Assembly (NCBI GenBank): GCA_935421135.1
Contig: OW285193.1
Span: 14,866,099 to 14,930,098, forward strand
DNA from: Bugulina stolonifera
Lineage: Eukaryota; Bryozoa; Gymnolaemata; Cheilostomatida; Bugulidae
DNA length: 64,000 nucleotides
Direction of reading: 5' to 3'
Positions within the stretch are counted from its first letter, which is position 1; every line of letters starts with the position of its first letter. Positions 9,388 through 20,300 of this stretch are shown piece by piece. Below the pieces are notes generated by a model. The model was not told where the DNA came from. It saw only the letters and a program-made list of their open reading frames with translations, and searched no databases. The position numbers were made by a program, and so were the translations under genes.

Positions 9388-11088
9388 GGTGGAATGGAAT
9401 AGGTAAGTAGAAATATTATTATAAAAATATATATATATATTTAGATTGGCGTGCCAGGTATTGGCATGTGACTTAGATTATGCCTAACAATATTATACAA
9501 CTATTCACAGTATACATAGTCTGAGGGATCATGATGAATCTCTATTTTAACCAGGTGTATATATATATACATATTAGTGCCGATATAACATAAACAAAAG
9601 TTAAGGGGAACACAGTGCATACATAAACTCATCAGTATGGGACATTATAATGACTGAGTGGTAGGAACGTAGCAATAGTATAAGTAAGCACCGAGTAGCA
9701 AATGAAGACACCTAAAACCGAGTTTAGAAACAATATCAATGAACATGACATTGTAATTATGTTTAAACGAAATAAAAATCACCAGTAATTTAATTTAAAT
9801 ATCTACAGTCATGAAAAGGAGGCGAGGAACATATTTTATAAATTTTAATTTTTAAATAGGCACAATTTTGTTTATTCAACTATTAAGATATTTCTTGTAA
9901 TGACAAAAAACACAACCAACTAAATAGGCATTTATAGGCACAAGTAATTGCCTATAAGGTTGTAACGAAATTAAATATAAACAGACATCAAGTTCGCTTT
10001 TATTAGAATAGTTATAGTAATCAAATTATATACAGGCCTAAGGTTGATATAATAATTATTATTATTATCATTTATCATTCTGATTATATTATTATAATGA
10101 TACTGCATAGCCGATTTATATAATTTTTTTTGATATGTTTTAAATATCAGCAAACAGGGAGAGGGGTACATGGTGTTATGCGAATACAGATATACAGAGG
10201 ATTATTATTATTTTTATAAATTTGATTTTAATTTCTGAAACAGGTACGTGTTCAGATTAAGATTTTTTGTTGAAATATTATTATATTAATTTAATAATAT
10301 TATTATTATAGTACTTATATTTTTACAATGGATACTCACTATGACTATAACTATAACCCGGCAGGCATGAGTTAGTACTCATGAATACTGTCTTGGCATA
10401 CAGCGGGTTACTTGCGCTGAGTTGTGAGACCGATAGGATAGGATTAGTTAGTTAGGATTCCAGTCCTGGTAGAGTGTTTGTGAGTCAATCACTGCTAGTC
10501 AACGATAAGGTGGCTTTAAACTGCAGGAAACAACACACTATGGGCTGTTCTTTAGGATAGTTGAATAGTTGTAGGGCATTAGTGTTGAAATCTCACATAC
10601 TCGACTTTAAAGTTAATATTATTTTAATCGTAATCAATAATACAATTTTTTTTATTTTTATGTTTATAAAATAATAATAATTTTTTTATTTTCCGCTCCT
10701 GCGCAAGATGATCTTTTATTGTGGTATCTGACGCAGGTGTAAAGGAAATGGGACGGCAGATTTTTTTTATAACAGCAACTTGAGCAGACCATAGACGATA
10801 GGGTTATCTCTATGGAGCAGACGATGCAGGTTATATTTATTATTTTATATTGTTGCAGTTACGTTGAACGCACACATATATTCTTGAGCGATATTACGAT
10901 GAATGATTGGAGTGAGTGAGAGGTTGACTCAAAGTTTTATCTTATTAGTTTTGTTTAGTTTATTGTTTATAGTTTTATATTATTGATCTGAGGAAGTGTT
11001 GTTGGTATCGTTGGATTAAAACACAACTATGATATTTTTTATTTTTTTGTAACGTAATGGAGAAGCCTAAGCAAAAAGGGGCGAGTTG
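9388..11088 (+). other. Non-coding tail of the retroelement
   Basis: AT-rich sequence with no convincing reading frame. A near-perfect 5' splice site (AG/GTAAGT) lies at 9401-9408, only 14 nt after the stop codon. Purine-rich tracts that could be the polypurine tract occur at about 9813-9827, 10152-10166 and 11075-11087; the last (AAAAAGGGGCGAG) is the most PPT-like and is followed one base later by TGTATTGAC. Confidence 0.45.
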
Positions 11089-11666
11089 TATTGACTTAAA
11101 AGGGATAATTTGTCTAGAAGCAACAGTGATATGGACACTGAGCGAATATATATATTTTTTTGGCTAGGTATTGAGTGAAAACTGGTGTTGCAGGCACTCA
11201 CTCTTGGTGGAGATGTAGCAGCAAACATGGTGATCAAGTTAATGAGATGTGTTGATGCTGGAGATGGACTGCAAACATATTGGACTCGACCCGCTTATAT
11301 ACCTACCTAGAGGAACAGTACATCTCAGGTAATCGGAATAGGAATGAAATAGAATGAAATAGGATTGGTGTGTTTTGCCTTTTTGGTGATAGAAACTTAT
11401 GGGAAAATTTTTTTTGTGAGCACGTGGCTGAATAGAAGTGACCGGATTGGAGACTGCAACATTTTTTTTTTGAATATTGGTTGGATTGGAACCTTTCTTT
11501 TATTTTTTTTGAACGCTGGGACAGCGTTCGGCAGACAGGGCGGTATATGTCAGATGCCACTCTGGACATAAACATTGTGCTATATATTTGTATACATTAA
11601 ACAACTACAGCTAAATACACACCCATTATTTGGTGCAATATTGAGTAAACATGTATATAGGCTTGG

Positions 11667-11874
11667 TTCTTAACTATCGTAATAACAGCAACCCCAGCCA
11701 CAACATTTTTATTACCATTGTTAGATGGCAATCTAACACATGGGTATTTATATATATATATTATAGGCCAATCACAGCACAGCATATCCACTAATTAGCA
11801 TGACTGATACTATACAATAATAGACTTAATTCTTAACTATCATAATAACAACAACCCCAGCCACAACATTTTTA
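11667..11874 (+). repeat. Pair of 45-bp direct repeats
   Basis: Copies at 11667-11711 and 11830-11874 share TTCTTAACTATC(G/A)TAATAA and then CAACCCCAGCCACAACATTTTTA, with only a few substitutions and a 163-bp offset. Such repeats are common in the U3 of LTRs; here they lie in the candidate LTR. Confidence 0.8.
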
Positions 11875-12366
11875 ATGGCTATACTCTATATATACTGTAT
11901 ATATTGATAGGAGTTAGAACCCATACACAAACTTATGGATACCAGGATAACTTATTCATATTCAATTACCAGCATTTAGACATTGAATAATATTAATACT
12001 AATCTTCCCTTATGATATGTACTAAGATAGCACAGATACAATAACTAACATGAATATTAATTAGAAGCCAGACAAAACATAGTTACCTACAACATCCTTT
12101 TATTTTCTATGTATTGTAGGATACATACACAGATAGATATACATGTATATGCAGTGATCATGTATGAGGGTATGAGAGTGAATTTTACCCAACGATACTT
12201 TTATAAATAGCCTAAACAACAAATATATTATACCAGTTGGAACCCAGGCCTAGCACACTTATATGCCTGCACCTTCATATATATACGCATTATTATAGAC
12301 TACACACACAGACATAAGTATCTATATTATATACATAGGGTATGAAGTCGAATATCTGTACGACAA

Positions 12367-12386
12367 CTGTGTTTTATAAAACACAG
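12367..12386. repeat. Perfect 20-bp palindrome
   Basis: CTGTGTTTTATAAAACACAG equals its own reverse complement; it lies in the candidate LTR/tail of the retroelement. Confidence 0.9.
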
Positions 12387-12716
12387 CGAAGGCAGACGCA
12401 TCAGTTAGGTTGGATAATATATTGAACACAAATGATTGTACCATTTCCTAGTTTTTTTTGTTATATGATGGATTACATTGAGACGTATTCATTTGTGTAT
12501 ACCTGTCGGTAGTATTATGTGTTTGATGGACAGGGTGTGTCAGTGGATGGGTGTATATATAATGCTGCGGCTAAGAGTGAATACTAATGTTAAAGAAAGT
12601 TGACCATGGGTTGACATTTATTTACACAGACAGTATATTGATTGTAGGTAATCACATGAATTAGAAGAAAGACGCGTCCACTACGCAATAAAAGTTTGGA
12701 AAAGAGAAAGTCCTAA

Positions 12717-12870
12717 AGATGACCATTGCTGACATAAACAAACAAACAAGGCAAACAAACAAACAAACAAACAACACATGACAATGACTCACAGATTACA
12801 GCATATTACAACACCTATGATTCTATATATTGGGATAGATGACCGCTGCTGACATAAACAAACAAACAAG
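12717..12870 (+). repeat. Pair of 34-bp direct repeats upstream of a TATA box
   Basis: Copies at 12717-12750 and 12837-12870 read AGATGACC, then GCTGACATAAA followed by a (CAAA)n run, differing at two bases and offset by 120 bp. They stop about 75 bp before the TATA box at 12945, the position expected for U3 enhancer repeats. Confidence 0.8.
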
Positions 12871-12944
12871 ACAGAAATAGCAAAAATAAGACAGAAATAG
12901 CAACATTTACAGCATGCAATCATTACATAAGATCAACAGAGGAG

Positions 12945-12952
12945 TATATAAG
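12945..12952 (+). promoter_or_regulatory. TATA box of the candidate LTR promoter
   Basis: TATATAAG followed about 25-30 bp later by a GA-rich run (AGAGAGAGAGAGG), preceded by tandem direct repeats. This is consistent with a U3/R boundary in the 3' LTR. No transcript evidence is available. Confidence 0.4.
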
Positions 12953-14136
12953 GAGGCACATCTCAAGGCTGAATCAGAGAGAGAGAGAGGGGGAGAGGAG
13001 CATCTCAGGAGGACAGAAGAACCTACAACATGGAACAGTAAGGATCTCTACTCTGTTATAAGTAAGTCAGAATATTATTATTAATTTTTCCTGAATATTG
13101 GAAGGACTCCTCTCTCACACACACACACAGACGGAGATACTGTAAGTTATTATACTCTTTTATTTTTTTACTATTGGAATTTTTTTTCTATTGAGGATAA
13201 TTATATCCCTGCTCTCTGAAAGGACTATTTTGCGATTTGAAATATTGTTGAATTTTGGGAAGAACCCAATCAGACAGAATATTATTGAATGAGAATTATA
13301 CTAGTCCCAATAATTGGTTGACACTGTTCCTGGTTTTTGATCGCACATATTGGATTCATAAATTTATATTTTGCAGAACTGATTGCATTTGATTGATTGA
13401 TAAATATATCAGTATTGTCAGACATAACACTGACACACAGAATTGATTGATTGGTTGATAAACCCTTACCTGAATTATTGTACAGTACCAGAGATTGTCT
13501 GTACGGACCTTGATTGTCCTATTGTATGTCCTGAATTGTCAGTAGACTTGTTATAAATTTCCACAGGGGAGATAGTCCCAATTTGTCACTCGGGTTTCAT
13601 TTCTAAAATAGAGAGTGATTAATATTATATGTCCACGAGAGGAATCATAATTGAGTGCATATTGTCCTGAGTGCTACCATTACCATAATTGAGCCACACA
13701 CACATACACAGAACCATTATTCATAGCCATTGGGCGAATATTGAATTGAGTACAGGAGGTTATAGAATTTCAGATTATTGGAAAGAAATTATTCATAGGG
13801 AGAAGTTATCCCCTCTATCACGATTATCAGAATTGGCAGATATCCAATTGAATAGATTGCATGAGCATAGAAGTTATCTTCTCTATATAGAGTTGAACAG
13901 GAGAAGACAACTACAAATTACATAGTCATTTACCCATCTACGAATTATACACAAATCACTTTACACATCCAAAAATAACTCAGTCATTTATATTACATTC
14001 ATTTGTAGTACATCAATTCACATACTACATATTATAATTGATTATAGTTATTATATGACAACTATAGATCAATCAGTACATTCATATATTACACAATCAT
14101 ACACATTTAAATTAAATTACAAATTCCCTCGTGACA

Positions 14137-17100
14137 AAAGTAAAATATTCAGTATGTGAATCAGCAATATATGTAGGTAGTTTGAGTCAAGATGAATGCA
14201 GCATCATATCTTGAATAAGGCTTAGCTTACTTGTCAAGTTACCCCTCCCCATTTAGATAAGGAGACTTTATTACGTCCCCCTACCATGTTGATTGTCTTT
14301 AATTTTAACAAAGGAACTTAGCAGGCACAAAGTTTACAATCAGCTGAATTAGCAGTTAGCACTCAAAATAATCAATGACACCCTGAACCACCTTAATAAT
14401 TGTGAAGCTATCCTTGCAAGCCTAAGCATTATTAGATATTTATATTTATATTTTTTTTTATATAATAAATATAGGTTACTAACTATAAGGCCCAGCATAG
14501 CTTTAACATGGTAGTATAATACTAATAATAAGTACACTAGTAAATATCCTTTCCTTCCTCTTGGCTTTCATCAAATCATCACAAACAAAAACTATCAATA
14601 TGAATATGATATCCATTGAATTGAATATGAATATCATGAATATCGAATATCGAATGTGCTTACTCCTTTCTTTTCTTATTAAATTATAGTTAGTGGCAAA
14701 CAAGTTGATGCTTGTTACCTGCTTACTCTTTTTTGCTTATTATTTGTATATATCTGTGGTCAACAAGTTACTTTCAGAAAACCTCAATAAATAAATAAAA
14801 TTATAATTATAAATTATAATAATTTTATTTCTTTCCCTTGACTTTGCCCTTTGATCTAAACTGAGATTCTTAGTCAATTTCATGGCCAAGCCAGAGCCAT
14901 TGATAGTTACCGACACTTAACTGTGCTTAGTTCCAAGGATTAATGGTACCCAGTCTACAATATACGCCTCTTAATCTCTCGGTTATAAACGACTAATTAA
15001 GGCGTGCTAAAATACAAAATAGTTTGGCAAGAGGGGACTATTCCATGCCCACAATCTGGACTCATAATGCAGTACATTGTATAAAATTATAAATGCTAAC
15101 CATGATGATTCCATGTACATTGTAGATAAATTGGAATTACTATATGAGAGAAACAACTCATACTTATGTTTGGCTAAACTTTTTATATGTCATACAGCCT
15201 TGGGTTCAAACCCCAGTCAGCGGAGACTGGAGAGCTATTTTGCGGGTGTGGATTCAAGTCCTTGGCTGCTCATATGTAAATCCTCTTGCAAGAAAAATAT
15301 ATGACATTTATAAACATTTTGCAGAAGATTATGTTATGCTAAATAAAATATCATGGGATTTCAGTTCATCAATAGAAACACAGCTATTATACCATGGTTA
15401 CATTTATACATGTATTTCATATCATTCCTGAAAAAAATTTGTAAAAGATAATATCATTATTTAGAAGTGACCTACAGCTGAACAAATACCATCAATTTGT
15501 GATAATTCCAAATTAATGCCACCATATCAGTGCATCCACTTCTAACCATAAAAAAATTTGACAGAGCTTCAGCCAGTGCCACCAACCCATACCATATACT
15601 ACACGTTGTAAATTATCATTAATTATGAAAAATATATCCACAATAATGAATAATAATATTATATTACACACAATACGTGTGGCATTAGATGGCAATTGTA
15701 GTTTTGTCTACATAACAGATAGGATTTGATTTGAATCTAGTTTCATATATGTCTAGGAGTGGCTGCACATGGTGGCATTATTTTAGAATAGCCCACCTTA
15801 TTGGCACTGAGGCAGTTTAATGCAAGTAATTGAATTGAATATTGAGAATTAAAAAACAACTTTCAATAATTCAACTAGTAAGACTTACAAGTTCCCTTTA
15901 CCTTAAAGACAAATAGCACTCAGAATATATATCTGTGAATCTGTGATGTGACTGTGAGTGATGTAACCAAAGATAATCCTACAGTATCTTCCCACCAATA
16001 TTCTTGCTGTAACAACACTGTTCAGTAGTTGTCTCATCAACAATTTAAAGGAGGAGACAACTCTTTTCATAGACTTGGCGATTGAATATCTTTTGATACT
16101 CTGCACTCAATAATAATATATCCACAGATGACTAACGCGAATGCTCCAAGCTCTCTACGGAACTCAGGCTAGTAATTTTGATGCCAGTAGGGTAAATTTT
16201 GTCCGCAGGAAAATACAAGATGTTGTGCATGGGCGAGGTCATAGGAATGAGACTAGTTTCATGATCGGTACCACAAATAAAATAACATTTTTACACTATT
16301 CTCTACACACACTTGAAGGTTGGTGCTGGGTATTAATAATTATTAAATTAGTGTTTTCAATGTTTTGCTTCTTTGCAAACGCATAGCAATTCCAGTAAAA
16401 AGTGACAGAAAACTTCTAATAGTAAAGTATAGTATAGTTATAGTTAATAGTTATAGTTTAGTATAGTTTTTTGTTTTTCACTTTATCAGTCTTTTGTGAA
16501 AAAAAAAAGTTATTATTTTATAATAGTAATTAATAAATTTGACTTCCATCTTGATTTTCACTTGATTTTCGCTTTTGATATCGACTTCCTTTTGATCTTT
16601 TACATGCTTATAAAACTTTCACTATCTGACTATCACTATGAATGATGACTATGACTATATTAATATTATAATTATTATAATGATAATCATAATGATAATC
16701 ATATGATAATAATTTAATAAATAGATTAGGCCTATACATTAACATTACAATACTAAGATTGTAATTATTATTATATTATTATAATGATTATTTTATAATA
16801 ATTATTGTTATTTATTTCATATCCTGTTATTATAATTTAATTTTATAGGCCTACTACAACACACTCTCTCTCAGTCTCTGGTACTTTTAGTTTACAACCA
16901 TTCTATACTAATCTAATGCTAATACTAATAACTATTACTGTTGATTACCAAACAACCTAAAATACTGATGCTTTGATCACCGCTATGGCTATGACTACCA
17001 CTTATCACTATGACTGTGATTAAATAAATAAGTAATTATAACTTTTATAATACAGTTAGTTAGTTAGTTATATTATACTTATTATTTTTTTTATAATAAT

Positions 17101-17382
17101 CACCAGATTGCTGAGTTGTGTTTACCTAAAATTAGTTTTAAAATAAGAATAAAATTATTTGTGGGGCCGCAATCCGCCAATACATTTGATAGAGGTTGTG
17201 ATTAGTGTCATTTATGTAACAAATAATTGTAGGCCTAATATTTTGTAGCCTGATAAATAATATAGTTATGAATGACCTTGTTGTTAATTTCATGCAGTGA
17301 ATGAACTAAAGGAACACTTACATTGCCTACATCGAGTCCAGGCTCAGCTAGAGACTGGACTGCTGCTAATCCTCTCTCCGTG
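14137..17382. other. AT-rich intergenic DNA between the retroelement and SPEN
   Basis: Rich in ATT/TAA runs, with short open frames that have no recognisable protein features. Includes a tRNA B-box-like GGGTTCAAACCCC at about 15200 and a TTAG microsatellite near 17059. The SPEN promoter and 5' UTR should lie in the right-hand part, but I see no clear TATA box. Confidence 0.5.
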
Positions 17383-20300
17383 ATGGTAAGAGAATCTAGA
17401 TATATCAAAGTCGGACAAATTCCCAAAGGAACATCAGATGAGATTGTTGGTGATCATTTTGGAAAGTAAGTTTACAACAAAGTTATTGTGTTACGGTAGC
17501 CTACATGTTGGACCTTAGATTTCAAATCTGTCTGTTATTTCATGTTGCGTTTGATTGCAGGATGTGTTGAGTATGATTTTGATAGGCCTATTATTTTGTG
17601 ACTTGGATTATTTGCAACAGTGCGCAAATGCTGGGCCACACAGTCGTCTAATAATAAGTTTAACAATGTTCGAATGTGCCATGTGACAGTCTTTACGAAC
17701 ATATCGTCTTACTAGACTCGATTTTATCCAATACTGGTGCGCTAAACTCTCGAAGGTGCAGTTAAAGTTGGAATTTCCCAGATACAGATACTCGATATCA
17801 ATATTAATTTTGCTGCAAATTGTGATCATGTGGCCCAGCCTTAACCGACCAACAGACTGCATTTAGATAATTGTTTATGGCTTGGGTAGAGCTAGGCTGT
17901 TACACAATTTTCCTCATAGATTGCAAATTTCAACTCATAAATGCTACCACCTGGCCAGTTTACTGATCAGATCAGCAAAATCTATTTTCAAAATGTTTTT
18001 GGCCATGATAAATAGTACTGTCAGCAGTAAAAGGTCTCAAAATGGGTTATCTACTTTCATCGCAAATTATGTGTTACAATTATTATGGGATTGACCAACA
18101 CACCATGCATAATATATTATGTTGGGTGACAACTATGATGCTGACTTGAGCTTTATGTTGCGATTGTGTTCAGCAATGGTAGAACAATCTTCAGCACCGC
18201 CTGTTCTAGTTATAGTCTGTGTTTGAGTTGGAAATCAGTAGTGGCTTTCCACTAGTAATTTGCTGGGCAATCCTCCTCTACCTGTACACAGTCTACTGTA
18301 CAAGCTGGTGGTCGTGATACTAAGTACCTAGTAACAACTAATTGGATTGTGGTTGCAGGCAAGCCACAACCTTTACATATTGTGGTCTGCCTATGCATGA
18401 TATGTATAATTAATAGCATTCACCTATTCTATAGTAGTGGCAGTTTGTGGTTGTAAACAAGTTTAAATCCACACACTCCCATAGGCTGAGAGAGCTAGTG
18501 CTTGAAAGTTTATCCAAAATGGAGTCCATTGATTCAACTAGTAGTTGAATCAATTCTATGGTTCCAATTTGTAAAGTGGCAAGCCAAGCATTGTGCTAAC
18601 CTGGTTATTATTTCTATTCACTTTCACTTGATACTAATAATAAACCATTCAAGCTAATCTAGCATATAAGTTTGAAATCAGACAGACTTTATACTAATAT
18701 TGCAGATGCTGAACAGGTTTCCAGTCTAAGTTGCTTTGTTCAGTACTTATGCACAGCCAACTCAATTTTGTTTTCTTTGTTTCCTGGTCGAATACTTCAC
18801 ATTTGAACACAGGCTTACTAACTAAGCACAGAATCAATCAACTGGCTGTGAATAGTAGTAACCAAGCTGCACACACAATCAATCAGTTGTTGATTGGAAG
18901 TGCCTGTCATGTGATATTGAGTTAGAAGGGATAGCCTGCCTGCCCATGCCATTATTATCAGTTCATGGGAGTATAGGGCGTACAATCGATTGTCTATTAT
19001 TTTATACACCAGGCAGATTAGCCAGCTGCCACACACACACACACTACATACAATTATACTAGTTAGTGGTAATCAATAAAGTATATAGCAACTACTGTTG
19101 CTGCCTAAGTAAGCAGGCAGCTGTTCAACACTCACTTTGCTGCATGAAAAATAACAAGTTTCTATTCTGAATATGACCATTGTATGTGCTGGTATCATGT
19201 CAACTCTCTACCAGTACAATCTGTGCTTGCTATGAGTGTGCCCATCTTGTTGTAGATATGGCAAGGTTCACTCAGTGCGACTGGAGGAACAGCCAGAGTG
19301 TTTGGAGGCAGTTGTTGCATTCACGGATATAAAGGCTGCTAGCCAGGCATACAATGAAGACCAACTACTCACTGGTGCTATACCATTATCCATAGCATTT
19401 TGTGATGCTGCTGGAACAACACAGAGTGAGCCTCGATGTCCTGTATTAACAGCTAGCAAATCTGATGACGCTGCTACAACACCTCTTGCAGAGGAAGGGT
19501 CTGGGACTAGAACTCCAACTACTTCAGGCGATAAAGAGGGGTAAGAGAGAGGGCGTGAGATGACAAGTACAATGCTATAGCCTTAGCTACAACACATGGT
19601 CTCAGAATAAGATGGGTGACACTTACTGTGTCTCGGATAAGTCATCGTTTACGAATTTTTCCCTCCAAAATATCCCATAATATTCCTTTAAAAACGGAAA
19701 AATAATCGAAAATCGCAGTTGCCGCAACAGTCTGGCTGTGTTGGGATTGTGTGGCATGCATACAATTACACTGTACTGTAGTGCAGCACACAATACACTC
19801 AGAGCACTGGAATGTTACATAACTTAACACTAACATTATTTTTCATCAACAATATCTCTCATCATAGTCACCATTTCCTTCCTTTTCTTTCTGAAGCTAC
19901 TACTTATTAATCTTCAACTGGATTAGAACATCTCACTACTAGCTACTGCAACTAGTACTACACTACAACTGATACTACTATAATACTGTAATTCCTAGCT
20001 ACACTACAACTGATACTGATGGAGAGACATCAGCTTTGACATTGAAATACACCACATATCTACACCATGAATCATCAGTTACTAGTTCCACTTCTGTTAC
20101 TAATATTACTACTATAACACTACTACTACTGCTACTATAACAGTACTACTATTACTACTATAACAGTACTACTACTACTACTATAACAGTACAACAACTA
20201 CTACTATTATTAGTACTACAATGTGCAATCACTTTACTACTACTGTATCTGTTATTAAAATATCTACTATTACCACCACTACTGTTGCTACATCTAATAT

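Larger units (their letters stand above)
1..14136 (+). mobile_element. Ty3/gypsy-type LTR retroelement carrying an envelope-like segment; left end outside window
   Basis: The element is defined by one intact frame encoding Gag, an Env-like glycoprotein, aspartic protease, reverse transcriptase, RNase H and a DDE integrase, followed by about 4.7 kb without coding potential. The 5' LTR and primer-binding site must lie left of base 1. The right border is provisional: a CTCGTGACA ending at 14136 looks like a retroviral LTR terminus (TG...CA type), and a TATA box with direct repeats lies upstream at about 12.7-12.95 kb. With no second LTR copy in the window the border cannot be proved. The absence of stops over more than 9 kb suggests a young, possibly functional insertion. 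Seen: domains and open frame. Inferred: extents. Confidence 0.6.
11089..14136 (+). repeat. Candidate long 3' LTR (borders tentative)
   Basis: Bounded on the left by a PPT-like tract and TGTATTGAC, on the right by CTCGTGACA, giving TG...CA ends. It contains two pairs of direct repeats (11667/11830 and 12717/12837), a TATA box at 12945 and a GA-rich stretch where a transcript could start. A competing left border is the TGTCACTCGGG at 13584, which forms an imperfect inverted pair with the right end. Proof needs the 5' copy, which is outside the window. Confidence 0.3.

Noticed and set aside
10982..11030. CTGAGGAAGTGTTG...ATCGTTGGATTAAAAC resembling a transposon-associated hairpin
   Set aside because: Arms pair poorly and no coding remnant is nearby; not enough to assign a family.
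13689..13925. 78-codon frame in the retroelement tail
   Set aside because: Composition follows the AT-rich DNA, with no domain and no sign of splicing; not supported as an accessory gene.
15144..15431. 95-codon frame and a tRNA-like GGGTTCAAACCCC
   Set aside because: A B-box-like motif occurs alone, without an A box or cloverleaf, and the protein has no features; possibly an eroded SINE but too weak to call.
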